Positions 33,653 through 41,462 of a stretch of DNA of 57,682 bases are shown here, piece by piece. The DNA comes from UBA1081 sp045639185. Lineage in GTDB: Bacteria > Bacillota > Clostridia > Oscillospirales > Acutalibacteraceae. The stretch spans positions 1-57,682 of the forward strand of contig JAZUCO010000122.1 in NCBI GenBank assembly GCA_045639185.1, given 5' to 3'. The translations under genes and the position numbers were made by a program. Numbering within the stretch: position 1 is the stretch's first letter; each line of letters opens with the position of its first letter. Under the pieces are notes generated by a model. That model was not told where the DNA came from and did not search any database. It saw only the letters and a program-made list of their open reading frames with translations.

Positions 33653-36487
33653 TTATATCTTTTTTGTCATTGTAAGAATATTTCTGCCGTCTTCGTAACT
33701 GTAAGAAATCGTGTCCATAGTCTTCTTTGTGATGAAAATTCCGAGACCGCCGATTTCTCTTTCCGCTGCTGAAAGAGTGATGTCAGGTTCTGCTCTTTCA
33801 AGAGGATTGAACGGCACGCCCTCGTCAGATACCACAAGAGTCATAAGTCGTTCATTTTCGTCAAAACCGAAAGCGAGAGAAGCGCTTCCGTTTCCGTCTG
33901 CATAAGCATAGCTTGCAACATTAACGAAAATTTCCTCTACGGCAACACAGATAGCCATTGAGCTTTTCATCGGGCAATCAAAACTTTCAAGACACTCTTC
34001 GGTAAATGCAATTACTTCGGGCAGAGTTTCTTTTGTTGCCGAAAACTCTTTTTCTTTCATAGCAGCACCTTCTTTCTTTTTATAGTCAAAAACAAGCATT
34101 GTGATATCATCAAACTGCGGCGCATTTCCTGCAAATGAATCAATATCCTTTTTGAGACCTGAAAGCAATGCTTCAGCATTCAGATTTTTATTATTATCGA
34201 TATAAGTCAGAAGTCTGTCTTCACCGTAAAGAACTTCGTTTTCATTTGTGGCTTCCGTTACACCGTCGGTATAAAGGAAAATTCTGTCTCCCTTGTTCAG
34301 TGTCATTTCATTTGCACGGTATTTCATACCTTCCATACCGGCAAGAACAAAACCTGTACGACTTTTCAGATATTCGCATTTACCGTCTGCATGTACAATC
34401 ATAGGCGGATTGTGACCTGCGTTTGCAAAGCTGAGTATACCTGTTCTGAGATCTATTTTTCCCATCCAAGCTGTAACAAACATGCCTGACTCGTTGTTTT
34501 CGCAAAGCTTGTCGTTTGCCAGAGTGAAAATTTCATCAACGGAAAGTCCTCTTTCCGCAAGACCTCTGATAATTGTCTTTGCAGTCATCATAAACATCGC
34601 TGCGGGGATTCCCTTACCCGAAACGTCGGCAGCAAGGAAAAGTACCGTATTTTCATCAAGAGAATAGAAATCATAGAAGTCTCCGCCGACTTCCTTTGCG
34701 GCAATCATCTGAGCATAAATGCCGTATTTCTCCGTGTCGGGGAAATCTGATGGCAGAGCCGAAAGCTGAATCTGTTTTGCGTATTCAAGCTCTTTATCGA
34801 TTCTTGCTGCTGCCTCACCGATATATCTTTTCAGTGTTGCAACTGTTGAGTTAATATCATCAGAAAGTGATGAAAACTCTGCATTTGAACGGACATCTAC
34901 CATTACATTGAGATTACCGCCGGTGATTTCGGAAAGAGTGCCGTTGATTTTCTGCAGATTATTGATGATAACTTTTTTAATCAGGAAATAAATAAAAATG
35001 AACAGAGCCGCAAAAATAAGTATCAGCATAAAAATGCTTGTATAGAGTGACGCATCACGCATCAGCATTGCTTCTGCGACAGGCATAGCGGCAATTATGC
35101 AGTAGCCTTCAACAAATGTGAAAACATAGATATATTTTTCACTGAAATCGTTCACTTCGTTTATTATGTTTGTTTCATAAAGCTTTGCAGCCGTTTTACC
35201 CTGAAGCATATCTTCGTCAGGCTCAATGCCTATTGTTGATATATGCTTTCCGTTTCTGTCTGTATGAGTTACAAGACAAAGTGTTTCATCACATACCGCA
35301 ACAAAACCTGAGCTTCCTACATGTCGGTTTTTTGTAACATCAACGACAAAGTCATCGAGTGTATCGTGAAACTGATTTGCATCGTAACCGACCTGAATGA
35401 ATCCGCCGTCTTTAAGGCTGACACCTGCATATTTACGCATTGTCACACCATCAATTCCCTGAGGGCGGTAAAGCTGAACAAGTTCAGTTTTTTCACCAGT
35501 GAGCACCATAAATTCCTTTGACTGCTCTGTGTCATTCATATTGAATGTGCCGACAAGTGATTTATCGGTTGATTCTGTTATTGAGCCGTCAGAAGTAACA
35601 ACATTGATTTCTTTGACATTATATTTTTCTGCAAGACCTGAAAGAGAAACTTCACCGTCTGCTTCGTATTCTGCACGGATATTTTCAGTTATTGCAAGAA
35701 GTGTTTCGTCTGATTTTCCTCTGACGTCCGCAATAACATCTGTCATAGCAGAAGTAAAGACTTCTCTTGTTTCAATTTCTGCCATTCCGCTCTGCAGGAA
35801 ATATGTGAATGTGCTTGTTACAACGCAGGCAATCACAATCAGCACAAGCAGTTTGCGCTGAAATGTCTGGGAAATTCGCTCGTTTTTCTTACTGTGTTTT
35901 CTTTTTTCATGATTCAAAAGCGAAACTGTAAGAAGAGAAATTCCCACAGCAGCCGAATTACCTATAATCATAGGAAGTGTTGCTGCTTTGACAAATTCAA
36001 AAGCATATGCTGAATCACTCATATTTGTGAAGAAAATCATAAGCATATGAAGCACTTCACACACAACGGTTATGAATACACCGTAGCTCCAGGTAGGCTT
36101 TTTGTTGTCAAACATAAAACGTCGGAGCACAGCCGCCATAAAACCTGCAAGCATAGTTGAAAGCGAGCAGGCAATCTGTGTATACTCTCCTGCTCCCCAG
36201 AAAACTGAAAAGAAACGGTAAAGACCGCCTATAACACCTGAGATAATACCTGCAGGTGCACCGAAAATAAGACCTGCACAAAGAGGTGCCGCATCTCGCA
36301 CATTGGCAACCGTGCCGAGAATTTCAACACCATAACCTGATGCAAAGGCAGATAATCCACCGAAAACAACACCTATGAGTATCTGTTTTGAAATATAATT
36401 CAGGTTTCTGAACTTTGATTTTTTATCAAGCAGATAAAAAACCGAAACAAAAACACAATTCAATAAAATCGGGACTAAAAGTTTCAT
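33653..36487 (-). CDS. Membrane sensor PP2C phosphatase fused to RsbW-like anti-sigma kinase
   Basis: 944 residues: 5TM-LYT-like multipass sensor (1-195, with NVRDAAPLCAGLIFGAPAG), TM (about 212-230), extracellular dCache-like region (235-475), TM (482-505), HAMP-like linker, SpoIIE/PP2C phosphatase (about 560-803) and an RsbW-type ATPase (810-944). The phosphatase has metal ligands in GGDFYDF (Asp603), AADVSGKG (Asp621), YTDGVTEA (Asp741) and FDDIT. The ATPase has N-box Asn856 (EEIFVNVASYAY) and GGLGIFI. Phosphatase and kinase, normally rivals on separate chains, are in one polypeptide. An internal AAGGTG-5-ATG (ATG at 34060, Met810) could release the kinase alone. Confidence 0.9.
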   Translation of the reverse strand: MKLLVPILLNCVFVSVFYLLDKKSKFRNLNYISKQILIGVVFGGLSAFASGYGVEILGTVANVRDAAPLCAGLIFGAPAGIISGVIGGLYRFFSVFWGAGEYTQIACSLSTMLAGFMAAVLRRFMFDNKKPTWSYGVFITVVCEVLHMLMIFFTNMSDSAYAFEFVKAATLPMIIGNSAAVGISLLTVSLLNHEKRKHSKKNERISQTFQRKLLVLIVIACVVTSTFTYFLQSGMAEIETREVFTSAMTDVIADVRGKSDETLLAITENIRAEYEADGEVSLSGLAEKYNVKEINVVTSDGSITESTDKSLVGTFNMNDTEQSKEFMVLTGEKTELVQLYRPQGIDGVTMRKYAGVSLKDGGFIQVGYDANQFHDTLDDFVVDVTKNRHVGSSGFVAVCDETLCLVTHTDRNGKHISTIGIEPDEDMLQGKTAAKLYETNIINEVNDFSEKYIYVFTFVEGYCIIAAMPVAEAMLMRDASLYTSIFMLILIFAALFIFIYFLIKKVIINNLQKINGTLSEITGGNLNVMVDVRSNAEFSSLSDDINSTVATLKRYIGEAAARIDKELEYAKQIQLSALPSDFPDTEKYGIYAQMIAAKEVGGDFYDFYSLDENTVLFLAADVSGKGIPAAMFMMTAKTIIRGLAERGLSVDEIFTLANDKLCENNESGMFVTAWMGKIDLRTGILSFANAGHNPPMIVHADGKCEYLKSRTGFVLAGMEGMKYRANEMTLNKGDRIFLYTDGVTEATNENEVLYGEDRLLTYIDNNKNLNAEALLSGLKKDIDSFAGNAPQFDDITMLVFDYKKKEGAAMKEKEFSATKETLPEVIAFTEECLESFDCPMKSSMAICVAVEEIFVNVASYAYADGNGSASLAFGFDENERLMTLVVSDEGVPFNPLERAEPDITLSAAEREIGGLGIFITKKTMDTISYSYEDGRNILTMTKKI

Positions 36488-36499
36488 CAGCTGCCTCCT

Positions 36500-37462
36500 T
36501 TATCCGAAAATCAGGCTGTATACCCACTGAATAAGATCCCATGTCATACCGCCTGCAACATCAAGATATACAATAATAATCAGATATAAAATAAGACTGC
36601 CTTTACTTATTGCATTTCTTGATATATTGAGATAAAAGTTAAAATGCCCTTTCAGATTAGCATCGTTTTCCTGTTGCCATTGATATGTAACAACATCTTC
36701 ACCGTCAAAATCTGCAGGAAGAAAATTCTTGTAAAGTTCTTCTTCAAGTCTTCTGATTCTGTAGCAGGATACATCATTGATTTCATAATCATCTGCAATA
36801 GAAATTGTAACAACAGCTTTTTTGAGTTTCTGTCTGTGAAAAGCACCGACACTGTTGATTTCTTTGGGCAGAAGTCTTGCTTCATTGATTCTTACAGAGT
36901 ATCCGTAACTTTCAGAGATAATAGGTGACATAAGCAGGTCGTGAAGCTTGTTGCCGACGTTGCCTACCTTGTTCCGCTGTCTGAAAACCTCTGTAATGGA
37001 TTTGTGAGGTATACGGAACATAAAATATGCTTCATCGTTATCGAGATATTCAAAAAGTTCCGCAAAAGGTACTTTTACCAATGTACCTTTTGATACGGGA
37101 GTTACTGTGTATTCAACAGCAGATAAATGAACAATATCTACAGTTTTTCCGTTATATGCAATTTCTGAAGTTGCCTTATTCTTTTTATAGTCAACCAGAC
37201 ACATACTGCTGAAAATTGCTCTTGAAAGATTCTCGTCATCAAACTTAAGAGAAATATCTTCAATTTCACTCTTCTCAACAAGAAATGGAAAATACATATT
37301 CATAGACTTGGTCGCATTGATTCCTCTGATATGTATTGACACATCGGTATAGCTTTTTCCTTTAGGGTTAAGCCAATTGTTCAGATAAACTGTGCTGGTG
37401 TCGTCACCTTCCACCCAGAAAGCCCATCCGTCATCTGCAAAAAACTTATTTTTCTTACTCAT
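36500..37462 (-). CDS. Hypothetical protein with C-terminal membrane segment, first gene of the partner-switching operon
   Basis: 320 residues, no signal peptide. Residues 1-275 are a soluble alpha/beta region (opening DDGWAFWVEGDDTSTVYLNN) with several beta strands and an ICYRIRRLEEELY-like helix near 235. Residues 283-302 (ISKGSLILYLIIIVYLDVAG) are hydrophobic, probably a tail anchor facing the cytosol. No family is recognised. Twelve nt separate it from the PP2C gene, and its promoter carries heptamer site B. It could be an effector or a sensor partner of the signalling proteins. Confidence 0.7.
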   Translation of the reverse strand: MSKKNKFFADDGWAFWVEGDDTSTVYLNNWLNPKGKSYTDVSIHIRGINATKSMNMYFPFLVEKSEIEDISLKFDDENLSRAIFSSMCLVDYKKNKATSEIAYNGKTVDIVHLSAVEYTVTPVSKGTLVKVPFAELFEYLDNDEAYFMFRIPHKSITEVFRQRNKVGNVGNKLHDLLMSPIISESYGYSVRINEARLLPKEINSVGAFHRQKLKKAVVTISIADDYEINDVSCYRIRRLEEELYKNFLPADFDGEDVVTYQWQQENDANLKGHFNFYLNISRNAISKGSLILYLIIIVYLDVAGGMTWDLIQWVYSLIFG

Positions 37463-37534
37463 TAATTATCACTTCTTTCTGAAGAAGATTTATATCTGAT
37501 ATAATTTTATAAAAATACTTTCCTAATTTATAAT

Positions 37535-37568
37535 TTTATCATAGAACTTCTTACAAACTTCTTACAAA
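37535..37568 (-). promoter_or_regulatory. Heptamer direct-repeat promoter, site B
   Basis: Minus strand: TTTGTAA-GAAG-TTTGTAA (37568-37551), 10 bases, GATAAA (37540-37535), 73 nt before the partner-switching operon start. Confidence 0.7.
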
Positions 37569-37583
37569 ACTGCATTAAAAATA

Positions 37584-37614
37584 AAAAAAGACCGTAAAAA
37601 AAAACGGTCTTTTT
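37584..37614 (-). terminator. Intrinsic terminator after the SARP-type regulator
   Basis: AAAAAGACCGT / ACGGTCTTTTT (37585-37614) with an 8-base A loop, 5 bp past the regulator stop; symmetric, so it may work in both directions. Confidence 0.8.
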
Positions 37615-37618
37615 AAGA

Positions 37619-38398
37619 TTATTTATTGCTTTTTCTCCAGAGGAAGCCGCAGGTTTCGTCTGCCCAACTGTACTGAGTCATATATTCGCCCTGAAATTCA
37701 GGCTGCCCGGTCTTAAGATATGAATAATAATCGCAGGAAATCTTTTCTGTATCAACCGAGTAAAGATATCCGTTCTTTTTCAGAACATCTTCAGCACCTG
37801 CTTTTTCAAGAGTCTGACGTACATCAAGTAAAAGCTGATGGAAGTAATTGCGGTTGTTTTCCTTTGTGCCGTTTTCCCAGAGCACGGCAGAAATCTCCTT
37901 TGATGAAACATCGGCACCGTTACGGTCAATGAGATAAGCGAGCATTTCCTTACTTTTAGTTCTTTTGAATGTAAGCTTTTCACCATTGCATGAAACATCA
38001 AAGTTGCCGAAACATTTTGCCTCGAGAATTCCTTTTTCTGCTTTTCTGCCTTTGATAACATCAATCTCTTTCTGCACATCTTCTGCAGAAATAGGTTTGA
38101 GAAGATAGCCCGAAGCGTGTATTCTGAATGCTGAAACAGCGTATTCTTCATAACCCGTGCAAAAAACTATTTTACAGCCGGGATGAAGCGCTGTGATTTT
38201 TTCTGCAAGCCCTATACCGTTTATACCTCGCATATTAATATCAAGAAAAGCCACATCGGGAGCATTTATTTCAAGCCAGTCGAGTGCATCATCACAGTTT
38301 GTGAAGCCTGCAACTTCTTCAATATCAGCAGATGCCCTTACTGCTTTTTCAAGGGCATAAAGCATAAGCTGTTCATCATCTATCGCAATAGCAATCAT
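37619..38398 (-). CDS. Response regulator with SARP-type DNA-binding domain
   Basis: Receiver domain (1-115) with Asp7/Asp8 and phospho-Asp53 (AFLDINMRG), and Lys101 in LLKPIS. The output domain (about 124-259) matches the SARP/BTAD winged helix: CFGNFDVSCNGEKLTFKRTKSKEMLAYLI, SSKEISAVLWEN, and LLLDVRQTL for the recognition region. SARPs bind heptamer direct repeats of 11-bp period; four such sites occur in this window, including one upstream of this operon. It is translationally coupled to the kinase (TGATG, 1-nt overlap). The regulator-site link is inference. Confidence 0.88.
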   Translation of the reverse strand: MIAIAIDDEQLMLYALEKAVRASADIEEVAGFTNCDDALDWLEINAPDVAFLDINMRGINGIGLAEKITALHPGCKIVFCTGYEEYAVSAFRIHASGYLLKPISAEDVQKEIDVIKGRKAEKGILEAKCFGNFDVSCNGEKLTFKRTKSKEMLAYLIDRNGADVSSKEISAVLWENGTKENNRNYFHQLLLDVRQTLEKAGAEDVLKKNGYLYSVDTEKISCDYYSYLKTGQPEFQGEYMTQYSWADETCGFLWRKSNK

Positions 38399-40236
38399 CA
38401 GTCTGCCTCCTTGGGAATTTCAACGGTAATCTTTGTGCCGACACCGATAATACTTTCAATATGAAGAATACCTCCGCACATTGACTCGAGTCTGCTCTTT
38501 ATGTTTCTGAGACCTATACGATTCGTTTCCTTAAGCTCAGAAACATCAAAACCGACACCGTTATCACTGACAGACACAAAACAACTTGTGTCTGTTTCAT
38601 AAATCTTCACATTCACCGTGCCGCCCTCTTCACGCTTGAGAATGCCGTGTTTTACGGCATTTTCAACTATAGGCTGAATTGTCAGCGCAGGAATACTGAA
38701 GTCACAACAAGACATTTCTGTTACAAACTCAATATCAGGGAAACGAACCTTTTCAATGCTGAGATAATATTCGGTATGCTCAAGCTCCTTTGAAACACGG
38801 ATAAGCCTGGGCTTGTCTATCTCACCGAAATTGCCTCTTAAATATTTTGAAAAATCGTGTACAAGCTTTGCAGCCTTGGGCGGGTCAAGCTCGCAGAGCT
38901 GCTCAATACTGCCGAGCGTATTATAGATAAAATGAGGATGAATCTGACTCATAAGAGTGGACATACGGCTTTCGGTAAGCTCCGCATCAAGAATGATTTT
39001 TTCTTTTTCAAGCTCTTCAGCCTTTTTTGCCGCTTTTATGTTTTCAGGCACAATGCGAAGGAAAACAACTGCAGAAACAAGAAATCCCATAAGGAAGAAT
39101 ATTTTTGATACAAGACCGGTCTGCCATAAGCCGAAATATACAGCAAAAATATCAATCCATAGCACAGATGTACCGATGATACCGAAAATCAAAACAACTT
39201 TCTGCTTGCGTGAAGCTTCTTTCAGCGAAATGAGTGAAAAAACAATAAAGACTGCTGAAAAAACAACAACTCCTGTTACCCACACACCGAGCATATCGTA
39301 AAAATAAATTCTGCTGAAAAGAGCAACTCCCACCAATACTGTTATGAACAATCCATATAACAGTGTTGTAATATTGGCTGCAGTTTTTACTTTTTCCGCA
39401 TACAGATCTCTTGCAAGAACAAATGAAAACAGTGTATATGCCATTGCAGAAAGACCTTTAAGCATTGTATTTACAATTAAAATGTCGGACCAGTAGTAAA
39501 GGCCTTCTGAAGTGAAAAGGAAGAAAATACCTGCAGAGAATATAAGCAGACCGACAAACAGATAATTTCTGAATCCTCCATTGTGAAACAGATAAGAAAA
39601 AATTGCAAAACCTAAAACGATAAAAGCCGCAATGATAATTATTATTGCAACCAATCTGTCAATCTGACCTGAACGCAGTGCTATTTTTTCAGAATAATCA
39701 CCTGCATAAAGTCTCATTGAAGAAAGAAGCTCGTCTATGGCAGTTTCATTTCCGAAGCGATGATTGTTGCGTATTGTAGCCTCAAAATAACCGTCTTCAC
39801 CAACATATTCTATTACCCTACAAATGTAACCGCAGGAATCCTCTCCGACATCGGAATTTTCCGTATCTGTTATGTTGATTATCTGCCCATTATGGGTATA
39901 AACAAGATTTATGTGGTTGAGAGTTAAGGACATAAGTGAGCCCTGAGTAATCTTTCCGAGATTTTCATTCATTTCAGGGACATAGATTTCAAGTTCACCG
40001 CGAAGCTGCACATCACCTTTTGTGGCAGATATATGTTCCCCTTCAACATACGGTTGCCATTCACCGTCTGCGATTTTATATTCACCTACAAATCTGATAT
40101 CGGGTATAATTGCCAAATCAGCCTGAGAGTTGTTGACAAACGCATTGACAACAAGAATGCAGGAAAGCACAAAAAACAGTATTACTGCGGAAAACACTGC
40201 AATCTGCTTATCCTTTTTTATCTTAAATTGTTTCAA
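38398..40236 (-). CDS. LytS/YehU-type sensor histidine kinase with 7TMR-DISM-like membrane domain
   Basis: TM1 about 13-33, an extracellular domain (35-190: IPDIRFVGEYKIADGEWQPY), then seven membrane helices (about 193-395) as in 7TMR-DISM sensors. A coiled linker (400-422) follows, then the His_kinase domain with QIHPHFIYNTL (phospho-acceptor His435), then an ATPase with VENAVKHG and NRIGLRNIKSRLESM. Histidine kinases of this class normally pair with LytTR regulators; here the partner has a SARP domain instead. The promoter carries heptamer site C, giving predicted autoregulation. The extracellular domain may bind a carbohydrate, as in other DISM sensors (inference). Confidence 0.9.
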   Translation of the reverse strand: MKQFKIKKDKQIAVFSAVILFFVLSCILVVNAFVNNSQADLAIIPDIRFVGEYKIADGEWQPYVEGEHISATKGDVQLRGELEIYVPEMNENLGKITQGSLMSLTLNHINLVYTHNGQIINITDTENSDVGEDSCGYICRVIEYVGEDGYFEATIRNNHRFGNETAIDELLSSMRLYAGDYSEKIALRSGQIDRLVAIIIIIAAFIVLGFAIFSYLFHNGGFRNYLFVGLLIFSAGIFFLFTSEGLYYWSDILIVNTMLKGLSAMAYTLFSFVLARDLYAEKVKTAANITTLLYGLFITVLVGVALFSRIYFYDMLGVWVTGVVVFSAVFIVFSLISLKEASRKQKVVLIFGIIGTSVLWIDIFAVYFGLWQTGLVSKIFFLMGFLVSAVVFLRIVPENIKAAKKAEELEKEKIILDAELTESRMSTLMSQIHPHFIYNTLGSIEQLCELDPPKAAKLVHDFSKYLRGNFGEIDKPRLIRVSKELEHTEYYLSIEKVRFPDIEFVTEMSCCDFSIPALTIQPIVENAVKHGILKREEGGTVNVKIYETDTSCFVSVSDNGVGFDVSELKETNRIGLRNIKSRLESMCGGILHIESIIGVGTKITVEIPKEAD

Positions 40237-40321
40237 AATAATCAGGCTCCTTTTATCTCTGTTTTTCTATTATATCATATAACACGACATAAAAAAAACT
40301 ACTAATCTGAAATAAAATTAT

Positions 40322-40355
40322 ATTATCACAAAATATATTACAAACTGCTTACAAA
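40322..40355 (-). promoter_or_regulatory. Heptamer direct-repeat promoter, site C
   Basis: Minus strand: TTTGTAA-GCAG-TTTGTAA (40355-40338), 10 bases, GATAAT (40327-40322), 86 nt before the kinase start. The 18-bp core is identical to site A. Confidence 0.7.
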
Positions 40356-40397
40356 TTATATATCTGCAAAGCTTTTTATGATGAAATGAAAATCTTA

Positions 40398-40431
40398 TAA
40401 AAAAAGAGGCACCCTCCTATGAAAGCACCTC
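40398..40431 (-). terminator. Likely terminator of the 227-aa membrane protein gene
   Basis: Minus strand GAGGTGC...GGTGCCTC with two wobble pairs, followed by seven T residues (40404-40398). Confidence 0.55.
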
Positions 40432-40442
40432 ATAATTCAATT

Positions 40443-41126
40443 TCAATACTGAATAAAAATTATTTCACAATTATCACTACTGAGGCTTTCGGCATTGACA
40501 AAGGTCTGCGCTGATGCTTTAAGACCACTGATTCTGATTCTGTTTGTCATACTGCCGTTGATAAAATCATCTTTTTTCTCCTTGTAATAAACAAGAATAT
40601 CTGATGAGATATCTTCACCTGAGATATTTTTAACAGCTATTGAACCCTCTGACACGCTGACTGCAATTTTGTCTTCATACATTTCAGGTGTTTTTGCAAA
40701 ATTCAGGATATCATCTGTCTGCCAGCCGGTATATATTTCGTCTGCGTCAAACCCTATGGCGTCATTACAGAGAAGCACAACTTTAAGCCCTCGCAAAAGA
40801 GCTGAAATATTGAATGTGTATGTGCCTTTGCTGTTTTTTACTGTGAGTACGGCATATTCCACATCGGTATCTGACACATTTTCAGCCATAACGGCAAGTC
40901 TGCCGTCAAACTCAAAGATTTTTGTGATTTTGAGCCAGTTGTCAACATAAATCACAGTATCTTCTCCCTCCACAAAGCCTGCCGAGAGCGTTTCTGCAGA
41001 AATATCTGTTGTTAACAAAGATTCCGTTTCATCTGTTGACAGATTACCGTCTGAGAGCATTACAGCAAGCAATACTGCCGTTGCAACAAGAATTATGACA
41101 CCTATAGCTATAAAAACTTTTTTCAT
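40443..41126 (-). CDS. Membrane-anchored exported protein, unknown function
   Basis: 227 residues. One N-terminal membrane helix (about 4-24, VFIAIGVIILVATAVLLAVM) and an extracellular beta-rich domain: VIYVDNWLKITKIFEFDGRLAVMAENVSD, then VKNSKGTYTFNIS, ending FVNAESLSSDNCEIIFIQY. The second half repeats a similar strand order, suggesting two Ig-like or FxLYD-like modules. No family named. Its DDTSTVYLNN/DTVIYVDNWLK-type motif resembles a segment near the start of the 320-aa protein at 36500, which may be a distant link. It is separated from the upstream Cys peptide gene by a terminator. Confidence 0.7.
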   Translation of the reverse strand: MKKVFIAIGVIILVATAVLLAVMLSDGNLSTDETESLLTTDISAETLSAGFVEGEDTVIYVDNWLKITKIFEFDGRLAVMAENVSDTDVEYAVLTVKNSKGTYTFNISALLRGLKVVLLCNDAIGFDADEIYTGWQTDDILNFAKTPEMYEDKIAVSVSEGSIAVKNISGEDISSDILVYYKEKKDDFINGSMTNRIRISGLKASAQTFVNAESLSSDNCEIIFIQY

Positions 41127-41144
41127 AAAAACACCTTGTGTCCG

Positions 41145-41184
41145 TAAAAAACGGAGTTCGCTTTATCTTCAGCGGACTCCGTTT
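41145..41184 (-). terminator. Terminator after the Cys-rich peptide gene
   Basis: Minus strand: AACGGAGT and AGCG pair with CGCT and ACTCCGTT (41150-41183), then a T run (41150-41145). Confidence 0.75.
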
Positions 41185-41197
41185 TGTTTTGTATTTA

Positions 41198-41437
41198 TTA
41201 CGATTCAAAAACGTTGCTGTTTGCAAGCGGTATATCGTAGCAAATTGTATCATCGGGTCCGAAAACTACAAGACACATTCCGTTGCTTACAAAGATTGTC
41301 CAGCCTGATTCTTCATCCACGACAGGACATACATATTCGGCACTGTTTGTGCTTATGAATGCACAGCCTGAAGCAAAGTTTTCTGACAAAGCGAGGCATT
41401 CAAATTTTATTGCCGGTTTTATGTACTTTTTCTTCAA
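41198..41437 (-). CDS. Short Cys-containing peptide, possible RiPP-type or exported peptide precursor
   Basis: 79 residues from a TTG start at 41437, set by AAAGGAGGT eight bases upstream. The head MKKKYIKPAIKFECLALSEN resembles the leader of a widespread clostridial class of small peptides (KKYxKPxxxxExFxLSxxIAxGC). The remaining 54 residues carry Cys25, Cys37, Cys54 and Cys65 in addition to Cys14. No maturase, transporter or protease lies next to it, so calling it a RiPP is speculative. It is immediately downstream of the giant GH2 gene in reverse order of transcription (25-nt gap), but transcribed after its own ribosome-binding site on the same strand. Confidence 0.65.
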   Translation of the reverse strand: MKKKYIKPAIKFECLALSENFASGCAFISTNSAEYVCPVVDEESGWTIFVSNGMCLVVFGPDDTICYDIPLANSNVFES

Positions 41438-41462
41438 TTTGAATTACCTCCTTTTCTCAACA

